64,000 nt of DNA from Bombyx mori (Eukaryota; Arthropoda; Insecta; Lepidoptera; Bombycidae). The notes under the pieces are model-generated. The model made no database searches and had not been told where the DNA came from. It saw only the letters and a list, made by a program, of their open reading frames with translations. Of this stretch, positions 20,772-33,565 are shown piece by piece. Position 1 is the stretch's first letter. Each line of letters starts with the position of its first letter. The position numbers and the translations under genes were made by a program. The stretch is taken from NCBI RefSeq assembly GCF_030269925.1, contig NC_085114.1:10744001-10808000 (forward strand), read 5' to 3'.

Positions 20772-23602
20772 ATGGCTGATAAAATAAGGTAAATATGACT
20801 GTCTTATAAAAATAAATAACGTTTAACCATTTGGAATAAAATGCTATAAAACGAATAACACTTTTACATAAGCAAATAACACTATGCAGATAAGTTTTCT
20901 AAAGCACATTTCTCACCATCAGTTTAAATGTAGAGAATCACAAAATCAATTTTCTTATAAAAACTGTTCCCTTAAGGTTAATTTCTATTTTATGTTCATA
21001 ACTTAAAATTTATTAGTGCCATACACTACTAGCACGTGAGATACTCTATGAATAATTATACTATCTAATTAAGAACTACCTTATAACCAGAAAACGATGT
21101 TTTTTTTCTTTCTAAAATAAACACTGCGATCTGATTGTATACATTACTGAATCTAGTGTTACCTCCCATTATTTCTTTAAATGTAAAATAATGTCTGCTT
21201 TAAGTAACAAGCTTTATTTATTTCAGAGATTATCTTTTTATCAATATAATTACGAATTTAAGGTGTAAACAAACAACCTAAAGTCTAAAAGCAACGGGTT
21301 ACCTTTAAGTAACCAGGCATTCCATTATAATAAGAATATTAGTTTGTGCAATTGCTAGTCAGGGAACATGTAAAGATTTATTTACAACAGGTATCCTATT
21401 GTAAATAGGATTTATTTACAATAGGACCGTCTTCTGCTAGGAACCTAAACTGAACTTCTGCTAGGAGCCTAAACTGAAGGTTTTTATCCAAGCAGAGCTC
21501 CTTGTTGAATTTTCAGGAGTGTAAGGATGGTGTTTGTAAAATCCACCCCACTAAGTATACAAAATAGATGCAAAATGCAGATGTTGCATTTCCCATCACT
21601 TATTCACATAAGCCTTATTAGAAGTTTTCCTTACACTATTATGTGTGTTATAACAAACTCATCTTGTAATCATAGTTATTTCTGTATGCTTTATTCTGCA
21701 CATGTAGCTTAATGACAACAAATCTATTAACGTCAAACGATGTGACTATGCAAAAAATGAATTTGCCAGTGTACCAATTTTCCTAAGTATATATGTAACT
21801 GTTGGTTGAATACACTCTGTATTGTAAGTCTACCTATCTTGACCATTTCTGGTGCAAACTAATCCCCTGTTTTATTAATGGGGAAGACAGGCCTCATATT
21901 ATAGAATTTAACTTTTAATGTTATGTCCTATGGTGGGTGTGTGAATTCATGTTTTGTGTGGGCTAGGAGTACATCTGCTCACTTATAAAAATTTTAATAT
22001 CTAAAAAGAGAAGCCTTTCAGTTGTTGTTTCAATATAATTTAGCCTGGCAAAAGATTTGATCTTACGACCCTAAAGTTGAGTAAATTCTGAAAGGCAGGC
22101 TGTATACTTTACACTGCATAAAGGCAATAGTTGATTCTTATTCCTTATTAGTTGTCACAACCAAACCACACATAATTATTATTTTTTATCATGAAATTTA
22201 TCTACTTTTCAGAATAAATTCAAGATTTGACCAAAAAGAGAATTATGCCCCTTCAGATTCAGAAGATGGTTATTCTGAAAATGAAAAGCGATTATTGGAT
22301 AAAGTACGTAAGAGAAAACATGAGTCTGATAGTGAAGAGGAAATGTATGCTTTCTCTGATTCTGACGAGGAATCAGATCAAAAGGATGATTTGGGAATAG
22401 CAGACAGTGATGTTGAAGGACAGGAAAAATCAGACGATGACTTACCTGATTCAAAAGCTTGGGGCAAAAATAAACAATCATACTATGCCACTGATTATGT
22501 TGACAAAGATTATGGAGGCTTCGGTGATGATGAAGAAGCTGCTCTTATGGAAGAAGAGGAGGCTAAGAATATTCAGAAGAGATTGCTAGAACAACTTGGA
22601 GATGAAGATTTTACCTTGGATTTCTTTACTAAACATGTACAAGACGCTGAAGAAAGAGAAACAGTAATAAAAAGTGATTTGAGCCAGTTGTCAAAAAGAC
22701 AAAAGCTACAATTGTTTGAAAAGGAAAGTCCTGAGTTTTCAGGTCTTGTTGATGACTTCCAAACAAAACTTACTGTAGCTAAAGATAACCTACATCCAGT
22801 CTTGGAATTAGTAAAAGATGGCAAATTACCAAAATGTGCAGCATCAAAGTTTGTAAAAACAAACTATGATCTAATTCTAAATTATTGTACAAATATTAGT
22901 TTTTATTTGCTTCTAAAGAGTCAGCGAGTAAACATTCAAAATCATCCAGTTATAAAAAGGTTGTATCAGTACAGACAAATGTTGAATAAAATGGAACCGA
23001 TATATTTGGAAGTAATTAAACCGCAAATAGATAAAATTCTTCTGGCTGTGAAGAACAACCTTGTTTTGGAAGTAAATGAACAAAAAGAAGCTAAGAAACG
23101 CAAGTTAGAAAAACTTATTTCAGAATCAACTCCCAAGAAATTGAAACTTATCAGTGCAATAGAAAAAGATGAAGGAGAAGACACTGGAGTATCTGATGAT
23201 GAAGAATATGAAGGGAATGATTACTTTAAAGATAACGATAAAGTTGAAAATGTGCCAAGAAGTAATGAATCTGAAGAAAGTGGTTTTTCAGATAATGAAG
23301 ATACTGTACTTGGTGAAACAGAAGTTGACCATAATAAACCATCAACATCATCTCAACAAATTGTTACAGAAGATCTTGGAATGAAAAGAGAAATAACATA
23401 TCAAATTGCAAAGAATAAAGGGTTGACACCCCATCGAAAGAAAGATCAAAGAAACCCAAGAGTCAAACATAAACTTAAATACAGAAAGGCTAAAATCAGA
23501 AGGAAGGGTGCAGTGAGGGAACCTAAGACAGAAGTGTCCAGATATGGTGGTGAATCATCAGGCATAAAAGCAAATTTGAAAAAGAGCATAACAATCAAGT
23601 AA
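20772..23602 (+). CDS. UTP3: UTP3/SAS10, small-subunit processome protein
   Basis: Exon 1 (20772-20788) supplies MADKI and two bases; exon 2 (22213-23602) completes the frame, giving 468 residues. Splice sites are AG/gtaaat and cttttcag/a. The first 110 residues are strongly acidic. The Sas10/Utp3/C1D domain spans roughly 178-265 (LVDDFQTKLTVAKDNLHPVL, LLLKSQRVNIQNHPVIKRL). The C terminus (about 394-468) is the basic Sas10 domain (ITYQIAKNKGLTPHRKK, NPRVKHKLKYRKA, SRYGGESSGIK). The family acts in the nucleolus in 18S rRNA processing; yeast Sas10 was first found through silencing. A polyadenylation signal AATAAA is at 23646-23651. Confidence 0.96.
21391..21480. repeat. Short hairpin and tandem duplication in the UTP3 intron
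   Basis: CCTATTGTAAATA and its reverse complement TATTTACAATAGG form a 13-bp stem with a small loop at about 21396-21425. Directly after, the unit CTTCTGCTAGGARCCTAAAC occurs twice in tandem. No function is evident. Confidence 0.6.
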
Positions 23603-23611
23603 AGAAATGTA

Positions 23612-23651
23612 TTTATTGAAACAGTACATCTCATATTCATTTCATAATAAA
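23612..23651. promoter_or_regulatory. Crossed polyadenylation signals of convergent UTP3 and NLE1
   Basis: UTP3 (plus, stop at 23602) has AATAAA at 23646-23651. NLE1 (minus, stop at 23764) has TTTATT, i.e. AATAAA on its strand, at 23612-23617. If both are used, the two mRNA 3' ends overlap by tens of bases. The stop codons are 161 bp apart. Confidence 0.5.
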
Positions 23652-23763
23652 ATAATACTTTATGCAAATGTGTATTCAATGCTGCCACCTAGAACAAAAA
23701 AAACATAGTAAAATATTAAAAAATAATTTATATTTGTATGATAAACAATATAAATATGACAAC

Positions 23764-26700
23764 TTACAACTTCAACACTTTATCTTTTCCTCCTGATGCC
23801 ACATAAGCTCCATCTGGGGACCAATCGACAGCATACACTTCATCTGCATGACCTGGAAGATCCAACTCTAACTTCTTTGTTTTCATACTCCAAACTGAAA
23901 AGGAAGTTATTGAATGCTGCTGTTACATTAGAATAAAGTACTACAACATTTTGAGTATTTTATTTTAGAAATTATATACGTTTAAACTATAAATGGCTGA
24001 TTAAATCATACTGTTGAGGCTTTGAACTTACATTACTATTTCTTTAAGGTTCGGTAAGTATGTCCAGTGCATTAAAAATGGTAGTAATTTCACTTCCATA
24101 TATTATGAATTCAGTACTTGATTCTGAAGGTAATTAAAGGCTTTGGATAACATGTTGACTGAGGTGGAGACTGACCGGCGGTTGGGCTCCCAGATGGGTA
24201 GGGTGGGGGAAGATGTGTGTATCGCAGACCACGTCACCTCTATGTCAGATGCAGGTTATTGGGTGACAGGGACTTTTAGTTGGTTCAATTTTGACATGCT
24301 CCGCTATCAACACATAATCCTAAGTCAGGCAACTTCAACCTGGCTTAGATAATAACAACAAAATTCATACTATAACCATACTTCAAAGGTTGTCAGAAGC
24401 ATTAATTGTTGTTTATTATGTTCTTAATTACAATATAGTTTACTTTTTTTTTCTTTTTTTTTTTTTAACTTTTTAACATATATATTTATTGTATTATATT
24501 ATTATACATCTTTTTTATATTATATATTTTTACAATCATATATTAATCTACTATCCATAACACAATGAATCCTAATTTGGGGCCGCATTACCGTGCGTGA
24601 TTTATTTTTATTCCTCTTCACTGTGAAAGTCAATCGTGAACATTTGATAAGTACAACTCGACCAAGCTAAGTTTGCACCTCGCTGGTATGCGGCGCTCCG
24701 CCCGCTTCCCCGCTCACCTTCCCGCGATCGCCCTGTCGCGTCAGTACGGTTAGCATCTTTGTCGCCGACACGCGTCATACGAGTTTTCGTCTACCTATCC
24801 GTTGAGTTTTAACTTTTTTTATTGTTCTTGTTAGGTTTTATGTTGAAGTTTAGTAATATTAATGGACTATTTTTGTTGAACTGTTGTTACTGAACGCTTA
24901 ACGTTAATTTTTTTTTACTTCGAGATAATTGTTGTGGGCAACAAAAATGAAAGGAAAGGTCATAGACAGTGAAGGGACAAACATAATCCTGAAAAGGAAA
25001 CATAAAGGAAAATTATTACTGAGCAATTGGGATACAAATTTAAAAAGTGCAAGAATGTCCGGGTGGTTTTAATACAAAAACCCGATATCGTTATATTCTA
25101 ATGTACCTGTGTATAATATATTGTTAAAAACAATAAATGCAAAGTAAAATATAACAAACATTTGTTAACATTTTTAAAGTCATAGCGAATCCTTTTTTCA
25201 GACCATACCTAAGCGGCAGTGTGACGTAATCGATGCGAGGTGCAAACTTAGCTTGGTCGAGCTGTACGTATTTCATCCGTAATATTGGTACCTGCCTGCA
25301 GGATTCAAACACCGGTATAGTCGCTTGTCGCATCGCTTGATACGAACACACCGGCCGTCTTATGCCACAAGCCACGACGACTGGGGACATTGGATGTATT
25401 GGCAACTATCAATCAATAAATTTGTAGATGTATGATTACCTTTCAGTGTAGAATCAGCACTAGAACTTAATAGTAGTCTAGAATCTGCAGACCATGCAAC
25501 CATGTATACAGCTTGAACATGTCCCCTTAATGTTGTTATAAACTTCCCACTTGCTGCTTCCCATAATTTCACAGATTTGTCAAATGAAGCAGACGCTATA
25601 ATCCTTAGAATAAAAAATATTTCTAAATTAATTACTTAATTAATTAATTAGTTAAAAGTTAATTATACTAAATCTTATCTTATACCTTTAAACGAGCAAT
25701 TCTTGTGTATATATATAATCTGAATCTCAGAAACGGCTCCAACGATTTTTATAAAATTTAGTATATAGAGGATTTCGGGAGCGATAAAACGATCTAGCAA
25801 TTTTCAGAAAACGTTGTTTTATTCGTGTTTTCAATAATCAACTTTATGACTCTTCCCGAAATCTATTGGCGAATAATAATACTATTTTTCATAATTGAGA
25901 GCAACTAACTGCTTTAAAGACACAATAACACTAAAGCTATTTCAGCAGATGGCATTGTTAAGCCACCCGAAGCCAATGAGTGTTTCGTTTAAGGTTAGAC
26001 CAAGAAAATGAATTGTTTATTTATATTATTTGTCTTTTTAACTCACGTGTTCATTTAAAAATGTCTAAACGATCTTGGAATATTTCATCATTTTGTCAAT
26101 GTGTAATTCGTATTTAAATATAATTTCTAAAAAACAATTTATCAAAAACAAACAAATACCGAGCAACGGTCATCGTCTAGTGGCTAAATTAATATTTGTC
26201 AATAAAAAATTGTGGGCCCACACAAGTTCACTTCATAGCATGTATAATAACGTCAGATTATGGGTTTGAAGTAAATGGCGAAGGTGTAAACAAACCAGTG
26301 AAGAACACGACCTCAGATTTTTTTTGGATTTCAACAAGACGACAACAATGATTATACTAAAAACGGCAATATTTTTCACAAATATGTTAGTTGTGACTGA
26401 AAATTAAATTTGGACAGATTCATCAGTCAGGATCGTTAGCTATTGGGCTGGGTGGAGCTTAGATCATTAGCAGCTTTAAAAGGAAGGCAGTTGCTATTAA
26501 AAATATTTTCTATTGAGAACCGAGCACCATGTATACCTTGTATCTGGTGAAAATTTCACATCATTTATAAGTTGTTGATGTCCAGTCATTCTAGCCAGAG
26601 GCTTCTTTTCTTTTTCTGGTAGCCAGAGAAATAATGTAAAATCATCTGAACCAGAAACTAAACGTTCAGCTCCTTGTTGGCACACTGCATTATACCTGTC

Positions 26701-29700
26701 CAATGCTCTTTGCTGGAGAACATTCTCTGAAATAGCAAATTTGTATAGAGTTGGAACAGCTTTCCTTCGTTTGCCGCTAGGGGCGCTGTTTCAACTCCAT
26801 ACTTTTTACGCGATTGAGAAGTTAAAAAACTCGCACTAAGAACACAGATAGTTTAACAAAGTTACAACGTTCTGGTTGTTTCTCTACATTAAAAAAAGTT
26901 TTACTATAATTATTTTAAGGTATTATATGAATAATATTTAAATTAAACTTACTATCATCACTATATGCGTTATTGTCCATGACAGGATGAAAAGGTCCAG
27001 TACGTAACACATAATCCGTGTTTAGTGCTAAAGTGTTAACCCAATGAGCATGACCTTCTAATGTCCTGCATAACACCCCATCATCTGCCCTCCACACCTT
27101 TAGTAGAAGAAATTAAATTACTAAATACAGTCATACATACATACATGTTGTTATAATAAACTTAATGTAAATTGAGAAGATACACAATATCCCTTGTTGA
27201 TATGTGTAATCTTATGAAATGCATAGTGCATGCCTAACTTGGTCATATTGAACATAGGCACTGAGAGCTGCTGCATACAGTCAAAAGTAGTAATTAGGTA
27301 ATTATTTGTTGTTATTTTTATTAATACTTTAGTTCTTGAAGTTACTTGATTATTTATTAAAACATTGGTTGATTGTTAATATTGATTAAATTATTTATAT
27401 GCACCCTTCTTCATTTATAAATAACACACTCATTTGTTACTTTCACACAAAATATCTAATGACCCATATAAATATTTATAACTGTATAAGATGGTTTAAA
27501 TTTTGATTTATATGATTTACATACTGTTGTTTCTTGTTACTGTTTGTTTCCCAAATAAATAAATAAAAATACCTTGATTGTCCTGTCCTGAGAAGATGTG
27601 TAGATTAAACCATTACCACCCCATTTCACCGAAGTTACAGCTTTGGAATGTCCAGTCAAGCTCAACAATGTTAGACATGTTACCGTGTCCCATATCCTAA
27701 CATCACCATCTTTGGATGAACTGGCAAGTTTTCTACATTCTGGGTTTCTGAAGAAAAGTAATATTTTTCAATCAAATAAGTATAGATAAGACCAACAGAA
27801 CATGATGTACAGTAATGCAACATTTATAACATAAGCATGCCTATCACATCAATTGATACCATGTTCATAATAAGAAGAGGTAAAGTGACTAAAGAATTTT
27901 TATGATATGTTATGATCTCTGATTATATCTCACTTTTATTAAAAACAGTAAAGATCTATAGTCTTTTCAGAAACAGTACAATATACACCAATCTATATTT
28001 TATTTCATCATCATTTTTCATTTATTTCATTTATTAAGTCTTCATTTCCACATTGATTTCAAATAGAGCACAGTAGCAGGAGATGGATGATATTAAAACA
28101 ACAACAACAGTACCTGTGGTAAGGTTCCCAGGCCAGAGCTGTTACCCACTGTTTGTGTCCAAGCATAGGTTTACCAATTTGATTACCAGTTGATGGATCC
28201 CATAAAATAATTCTTCCTTGTTTGCATGCTGATGCCAGTTTTTTTCCATCTGGCGACCAACTTATACAGAGTACCCAATTACTATGTCCTAAAACACTAT
28301 AGTATCTTAAGTTACTTAGTTAAAAAAACAAGCAAAATTTTTACAAAATTTATATTAACACATTTTTTCTGGCAGTGTTTACTTTATGTAATCAACATGT
28401 GTTATATTTTTATTTTATTTACAATACTATTTACTTGTATAAGACATATCGACGCTTGAAAGGCAAACTTGACTAAGCAACAACAACTGCTTTGTACATA
28501 AATGATAGGCAATAACCATATTCGATGCGCAAAAAAAATATATTTCTAGGTCTATTAAAATCATTTCAATCCTACAGCTACTAGCTAGTCATGTTTGCCT
28601 TTCAAGGGTCGATATGTAGTGGGGTGGCACATCCGTGACAATTAATCCTAGTTTGCATTTAAAAAAAATTAAGCTATATTCGCTCATTCATCACATTGTG
28701 GCCATATTGTTGAAACCAGGCATTATGATGCTATTATTTAAAAATTACACAATACACAAATTATTCTAACTAGTTATGATTACTGTGTGATTGGTTGCAG
28801 TTAGGTGCGCTCATGGGCCCATTTGTAACTTTTAAAAATTTGTTATTATTGCTAATAGAATAGTAAATACCTTTACATACATGTAGAGGTGTCTGTGTGT
28901 TCAGATCCCAAAATCTGACAGTAGTGTCACCTGAGCCACTAGCCAGTTTCTTCCCGGAAGGGCTAAAGCACGTAGATATCACTGCTTCCGCATGACCTGG
29001 TATTGAACTGGAAATTGTTGACAAGTGTATACATATTTTTATTGGTTCTATATTGAATGACAGAGCAGTAAATTTTATATAATCGGATATGAACCTTTTT
29101 AGGTTGATATTATCATCTTGCATCAAGAATCATATCTTTAAGGACAATGGTGGCATTTATTTATTGTGTCTATAGACTCCAGCTAATGCCTTAATGCCTA
29201 GTGGGTTATGAGCTTATTTGCCCTCTGAAAAAAAAAACTTTGTACTGTTAGACAAAAGAAACAGATGTCTTAAGAAATCTTAGATAAATGAAGTAACATT
29301 TTGAATTGCAGACTTAAAAAATATATTTAGCTAGTACCATGTGTACCATGTAAGCTCATATGAGATACTTTACTTGCACAACTTTTTTCCAAACACTACA
29401 TTTTTATAATAAAAGTATGTGCAGTAGTTTAAATTGAATGAACCCCTTTATTATTGTAGGCCTTGCTGTAAAGTATTTTGCAGGAAACCGAGCTCCATGC
29501 TAAAAGTGTGCACATCACCCATCATGTATAGGTAGTGTTTTTCAGCCAGTGACTATAATCACTCATCATGTACAGGTTGCCTTTGGTGACAGGTAACTAT
29601 AATTACCATTCGTAGCTAAAGAGTTGGAAAAATTGCATGACTGACATGGCAGCTTTTGATGATTCCTATTTGAAATTTAAAAAATCCTGTAGAAGGCAGT

Positions 29701-30443
29701 TGTGCCAGTACCATGGCACTGTGTGGAACCTAGATAGGACTTTTGTAAAAGGATATAAAGATGAGGTAACAACCTGATTTGATGTAAATGCACTCAGAGT
29801 ATAATACATAATTAAAATAATAGTTGGCAGTGAAGTACAGAAGAACAAGATTATTTATAGAAATCAAGCCTCATTGTAAATTCATATTTTGAAGTGTTAA
29901 GATTTACATTTTTATCACTCTTACTTACTTTAAAACGTTATATTATTTATGTATATGGTAAAAAAAGCAAATCATACCTAGTACACCTTGTGACTGGTCT
30001 AACTCTAAATACAGCCTGTTGTTGATATATTATCTCTACAACCTCTTCACTATTCAAGGTCTTTAGGTCCAATGCATCCTTTATTGTGGTTGTTATTTCA
30101 ACATCTTTCACAAAAAAGAGGAATGGTTTATCTTCCTGTAATGTGTACACAATTCAAATTTTTTGTTTTAAACAGAATCTGTAATCGTTATTGTTAATTT
30201 TTTAATTAAAATTAATATTAAATATGTGCATAAATTTAAAGCCTATCTAGATTATTAGTAAGCATTAAATTATTAATGAAGGATATTTTTATTGAATATT
30301 TTTACCTCTTGTAAAAGTGCATTACATATCAGTTGAAGTTGATCTTTGGTTATATTTAGGGGCAAATCCAATGGACTTCCCGTTTCTTCTCCAGTGTCAG
30401 ATTTAAATTTAGCTTGAATACAGCTCGGTGAATCTACCTCCAT
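23764..30443 (-). CDS. NLE1: Notchless protein homolog, WD40 ribosome-assembly factor
   Basis: Nine exons join in frame to 470 residues: 30443-30306, 30135-29978, 29007-28871, 28288-28114, 27747-27573, 27097-26953, 26726-26537, 25603-25440 and 23894-23764 (stop TAA). All junctions are GT/AG. The start codon heads MEVDSPSCIQAKF; residues up to about 95 form the NLE domain (LPLNITKDQLQLICNALL, KPFLFFV). Eight WD40 blades follow (GHAEAVISTCFSPSGKKLAS, GHSNWVLCISWSPDGKKLAS, GHKQWVTALAW and so on), ending GHADEVYAVDWSPDG, GGKDKVLKL. Human NLE1 has 485 residues. Notchless binds the AAA-ATPase Midasin/Rea1 to drive pre-60S maturation and was first described as a Notch modulator. Introns carry a MITE (28444-28618) and a nested SINE (24600-25385). 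Confidence 0.96.
24600..25385 (-). mobile_element. Bm1-type SINE split by another element
   Basis: The tRNA-like head is at about 25268-25385 (reverse of GTCGTCGTGGCTTG, with the B-box region reading GGTGTTTGAATCC). The body resumes at 24610-24654 (TCCTCTTCACTGTGAAAGTC, equivalent to the TCCTTCACCGTGGAAATC of other copies). The middle is a 609-bp insertion. The 3' part of the SINE is missing. Lies in the last NLE1 intron. Confidence 0.7.
24655..25263. mobile_element. TIR element with 4-bp GTAC duplication, nested in a SINE
   Basis: The left end starts AACTCGACCAAGCTAAGTTT and continues to GCACCTCGC; the right end is its inverted copy (GCGAGGTGCAAACTTAGCTT, then GGTCGAGCT), 28 of 29 bases matching. 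GTAC precedes (24651-24654) and follows (25264-25267), and removing the element restores the SINE sequence AAGTACGTATTTCAT. No coding sequence is visible. The superfamily is not clear; 4-bp duplications exclude TA- and TTAA-targeting groups. Confidence 0.85.
25720..25880 (+). repeat. Unclassified repeat-like fragment
   Basis: The phrase CTCAGAAACGGCTCCAACG followed by TTTATAAAATTTAGTATATAG resembles a short element common in moth and butterfly introns. Only one copy is in this window, so the call depends on memory. Confidence 0.35.
28444..28618. mobile_element. 175-bp MITE in an NLE1 intron
   Basis: The left end ACATATCGACGCTTGAAAGG and the right end CCTTTCAAGGGTCGATATGT are inverted copies of each other; the match extends inward through GCAAAC and TGACTA. 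The interior has no coding sequence. It sits between NLE1 exons 3 and 4. A target duplication is not obvious. Confidence 0.75.
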
Positions 30444-30999
30444 TATAGCACCACAAAACTATATCGTGTTAATTTTTTTTAAATAATTTGAATTAAGTTC
30501 AAGCTACTTCAATTCAATTCAAGAAGCAAACTTATGAGCTTATAGGCAGTTCATAACCTCAATTGGCAACCTTCTTTTTTGCATTGTATGGGCAGGCAGG
30601 AGGGCAGGCATTGGTTTGGTTGGTTGACATTTTTTTTTTTATTTGCATTAATGGACAGTCAAAGGGAAGCTAGCCCAAACTTTGTCTACTTAGAGAAAAG
30701 TAAAAGTGAGAGGAGTTGAACAATATGAAATTGATTTTTCCATATATACATCTACCTGAAGATCTTACTTAAAGGCTCCTACTAATTTTATTCATCATCA
30801 TAAAAAGATATATTTTGACAATTTCAAAACTATATTTAAAGTATCAGCATGTCCTTATTGTGATGTTATAGTATCCACTGTAAATATAAGAATGTAAGGT
30901 CTTAATTTTTACGAATTGTCTTATTTTGTTAAAGTTAGTAGTGTTTCTTCTGTTTTATGTGTAGGACGGTTAAATTTGACCCCCGATCCACTAACGGTG

Positions 31000-31280
31000 C
31001 TTTTAGGTACCTCAAGCACCGGTCACCGTTCTCGTCGAATCCGGCGCTTGCGACGCCGCGACGAAGGGCTCGACGAGTAAATTAACCCTCAGATACAGCC
31101 CACTGAGTTTCTCGCCGGATCTTCTCAGTGGATCGCGTTTCCGATCCGGCGGTAGATTCTGCGAAGCACGGCTCTTGCTAGGGTTCGTGTTAGCATCATC
31201 GTCAGGTTTGAGCCCCGTGAGCTCACCTACTAGTTAAGGTTACGCTGGAATAGCCTCTCAAGGCTACCAGCTTAGGGAGG
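31000..31280 (-). repeat. Dispersed repeat family A, copy 3 (reverse)
   Basis: The reverse complement carries the family blocks: CTGGTAGCCTTGAGAGGC, GCTCACGGGGCTCAAACCTG, CTACCGCCGGATCGGAAACG and GAGAAACTCAGTGGGCTG. It lies between the divergent genes NLE1 and TM9SF3, about 550 bp from the TM9SF3 start codon. Confidence 0.8.
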
Positions 31281-31837
31281 AAAAAAAAATTGAGTGGATT
31301 GGGTTCTGTAGGTTGATGAGGGGCTATTTAAAAAACACACTGCTTCATTATTATTATATTGCAAATACTTTGAACACTGTTACACCATTGTAATATTTTA
31401 TTTTTATAAAACTCTTAGATGTTGCTGTGTCCGTGTCTAGATGAGAAGTCATTGTCTTCACTGACGAGAAGACAATTATTTGTTTTAAACATTTAAAATA
31501 ATTCCAATATTCAAAATCTGTAACCTTACATGTGTCAAGTGTTGCCTGCCATTGCTTTCATATTAAAACTCCAACATTTAGTCTTCTTAAAATTATTTTG
31601 AACTTAAATAAAGTAAATTAAAACCACTTTACAGACAAGGAAGGTGTCATTGGCTTTATTTTAGAAAAATTTTGAATATATGAGCTTTGGTCCCATTGCC
31701 TGATAAGAAAGGGATTAAATTTAAAAACTTAGCCATGTATATAATCTATGTTAGGTCGACTAGGCGTTTTGGTAATACGTGTTATGTTTATTTTAATAGT
31801 GAATTAAACTGTTGTTGCTACATTGCTGCGTGTAAAA

Positions 31838-33565
31838 ATGAAATTTTTATATATATTGTTTATAATGTGGACTATAGTTCATTGCGATGAACACACACAT
31901 TCCTATAAAGATGGAGAACAAGTAGTGCTTTGGATGAACACCGTGGGTCCGTACCATAACCGACAAGAGACATATGCCTATTTTTCGCTCCCGTTTTGCG
32001 TTGGCACTAAAGTCACTATTGGACATTATCATGAAACTCTATCTGAAGCTCTACAAGGCGTCGAATTGGAGTTCAGCGGTCTTGATATTACGTTTAAGGA
32101 AAATGTGCCGGCGCAGCAATTTTGTGCCATCGAACTCAACGATCAAACTTACAAAGCTTTCGTTTATGCTGTCAAAAACCATTATTGGTATCAAATGTAT
32201 ATAGACGATCTGCCAATATGGGGCACTGTAGGTGAGATTGATGGAGACCATTTTTACATCTGGACTCACAAGAAATTTGACATTGGGTATAATGGAAACA
32301 GGATTGTTGAAGTCAACCTTACAGCAGAAAACAAAGAACGGCTTAGTCCTGATGCAAAGATCCCATTTACATATGAAGTTAACTGGAAGAAGAGCAACAT
32401 AAATTTTGAAGATCGATTTGATAAGTACTTAGATCCAAACTTTTTTCAACACCGAATTCATTGGTTCAGTATTTTCAATAGCTTCATGATGGTTATATTT
32501 TTAGTTGGTCTTGTTTCTATGATACTCATGAGAACTCTTCGAAAAGATTATGCTAGATATTCCAAAGATGATGATCTTGATGATTTGGAAAAGGATCTAG
32601 GTGATGAATATGGTTGGAAACAGGTTCATGGGGATGTATTCAGACCTGTACCACATTTATCTTTATTTTCAGCATTAGTTGGTTCTGGCTATCAATTGAC
32701 TGTAGTAACTTTGGCAGTTATTATTTTCACTATTTTTGGAGAATTGTATACTGAAAGGGGCTCACTCTTATCAACTGCAATCTTTATTTATGCAGCTACA
32801 TCACCAGTCAATGGTTATTTTGGAGGATCCCTGTATTCTCGAATGGGTGGTAAATTGTGGATAAAACAAATGTTGTTGTCAGCATTTTTCTTACCAGTCT
32901 TAGTTTGTGGGACTGCCTTTTTTATTAACTTTATTGCTATGTACTATCATGCTTCTAGAGCTATTCCTTTTGGCAGTATGATTGCTGTGATGTCTATCTG
33001 CACTTTTGTGATTTTACCATTAACTCTTGTTGGAACGGTACTTGGAAGGAATTTAGCTGGACAACCAGATTACCCTTGTAGAATCAATGCAGTTCCAAGG
33101 CCTATTCCAGAGAAGAAGTGGTTTATGGAACCTCTAATAATCATTATTGTTGGAGGAGTATTACCATTTGGATCTATCTTTATTGAAATGTACTTTATCT
33201 TTACATCATTCTGGGCATACAAGATCTACTATGTGTATGGGTTTATGTTGCTAGTGTTCTTAATATTGATGATTGTAACTGTATGTGTCACTATTGTTTG
33301 TACTTATTTCTTGTTGAATGCTGAAGATTACCGCTGGCAGTGGACCAGTTTCTTATCTGCAGGGAGCACTGCAGTTTATGTGTATTTATATTCATTTTAC
33401 TATTTCTTGTTTAAAACAAAGATGTATGGTTTATTTCAAACAACATTTTATTTTGGCTATATGGCTTTGTTCAGTTTAGCTTTAGGCATTATTTGTGGGA
33501 CAGTTGGCTATGTAGGCACAAGCATATTTGTACGTAAAATTTACTCTACAGTAAAAATTGATTAA
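31838..33565 (+). CDS. TM9SF3: Transmembrane 9 superfamily member 3
   Basis: An intronless 575-residue frame from ATG 31838; the open frame extends five codons upstream without ATG. Residues 1-16 ([16 protein letters not shown]) are a signal peptide. A luminal domain follows with family motifs ([24 protein letters not shown]). The first membrane segment is at about 210-232, then a cytosolic loop ([27 protein letters not shown]) and eight further hydrophobic segments. The C terminus ends KID, fitting the KxD Golgi-retention motif described for TM9 proteins. Human TM9SF3 has 589 residues. The family resides in Golgi and endosomal membranes and is implicated in sorting of membrane proteins. It diverges from NLE1 across 1.4 kb. 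Confidence 0.96.
   Translation: MKFLYILFIMWTIVHCDEHTHSYKDGEQVVLWMNTVGPYHNRQETYAYFSLPFCVGTKVTIGHYHETLSEALQGVELEFSGLDITFKENVPAQQFCAIELNDQTYKAFVYAVKNHYWYQMYIDDLPIWGTVGEIDGDHFYIWTHKKFDIGYNGNRIVEVNLTAENKERLSPDAKIPFTYEVNWKKSNINFEDRFDKYLDPNFFQHRIHWFSIFNSFMMVIFLVGLVSMILMRTLRKDYARYSKDDDLDDLEKDLGDEYGWKQVHGDVFRPVPHLSLFSALVGSGYQLTVVTLAVIIFTIFGELYTERGSLLSTAIFIYAATSPVNGYFGGSLYSRMGGKLWIKQMLLSAFFLPVLVCGTAFFINFIAMYYHASRAIPFGSMIAVMSICTFVILPLTLVGTVLGRNLAGQPDYPCRINAVPRPIPEKKWFMEPLIIIIVGGVLPFGSIFIEMYFIFTSFWAYKIYYVYGFMLLVFLILMIVTVCVTIVCTYFLLNAEDYRWQWTSFLSAGSTAVYVYLYSFYYFLFKTKMYGLFQTTFYFGYMALFSLALGIICGTVGYVGTSIFVRKIYSTVKID

Noticed and set aside
24143..24352. 69-codon plus-strand frame in the last NLE1 intron
   Set aside because: No motif and antisense to a confirmed gene; nothing supports translation.
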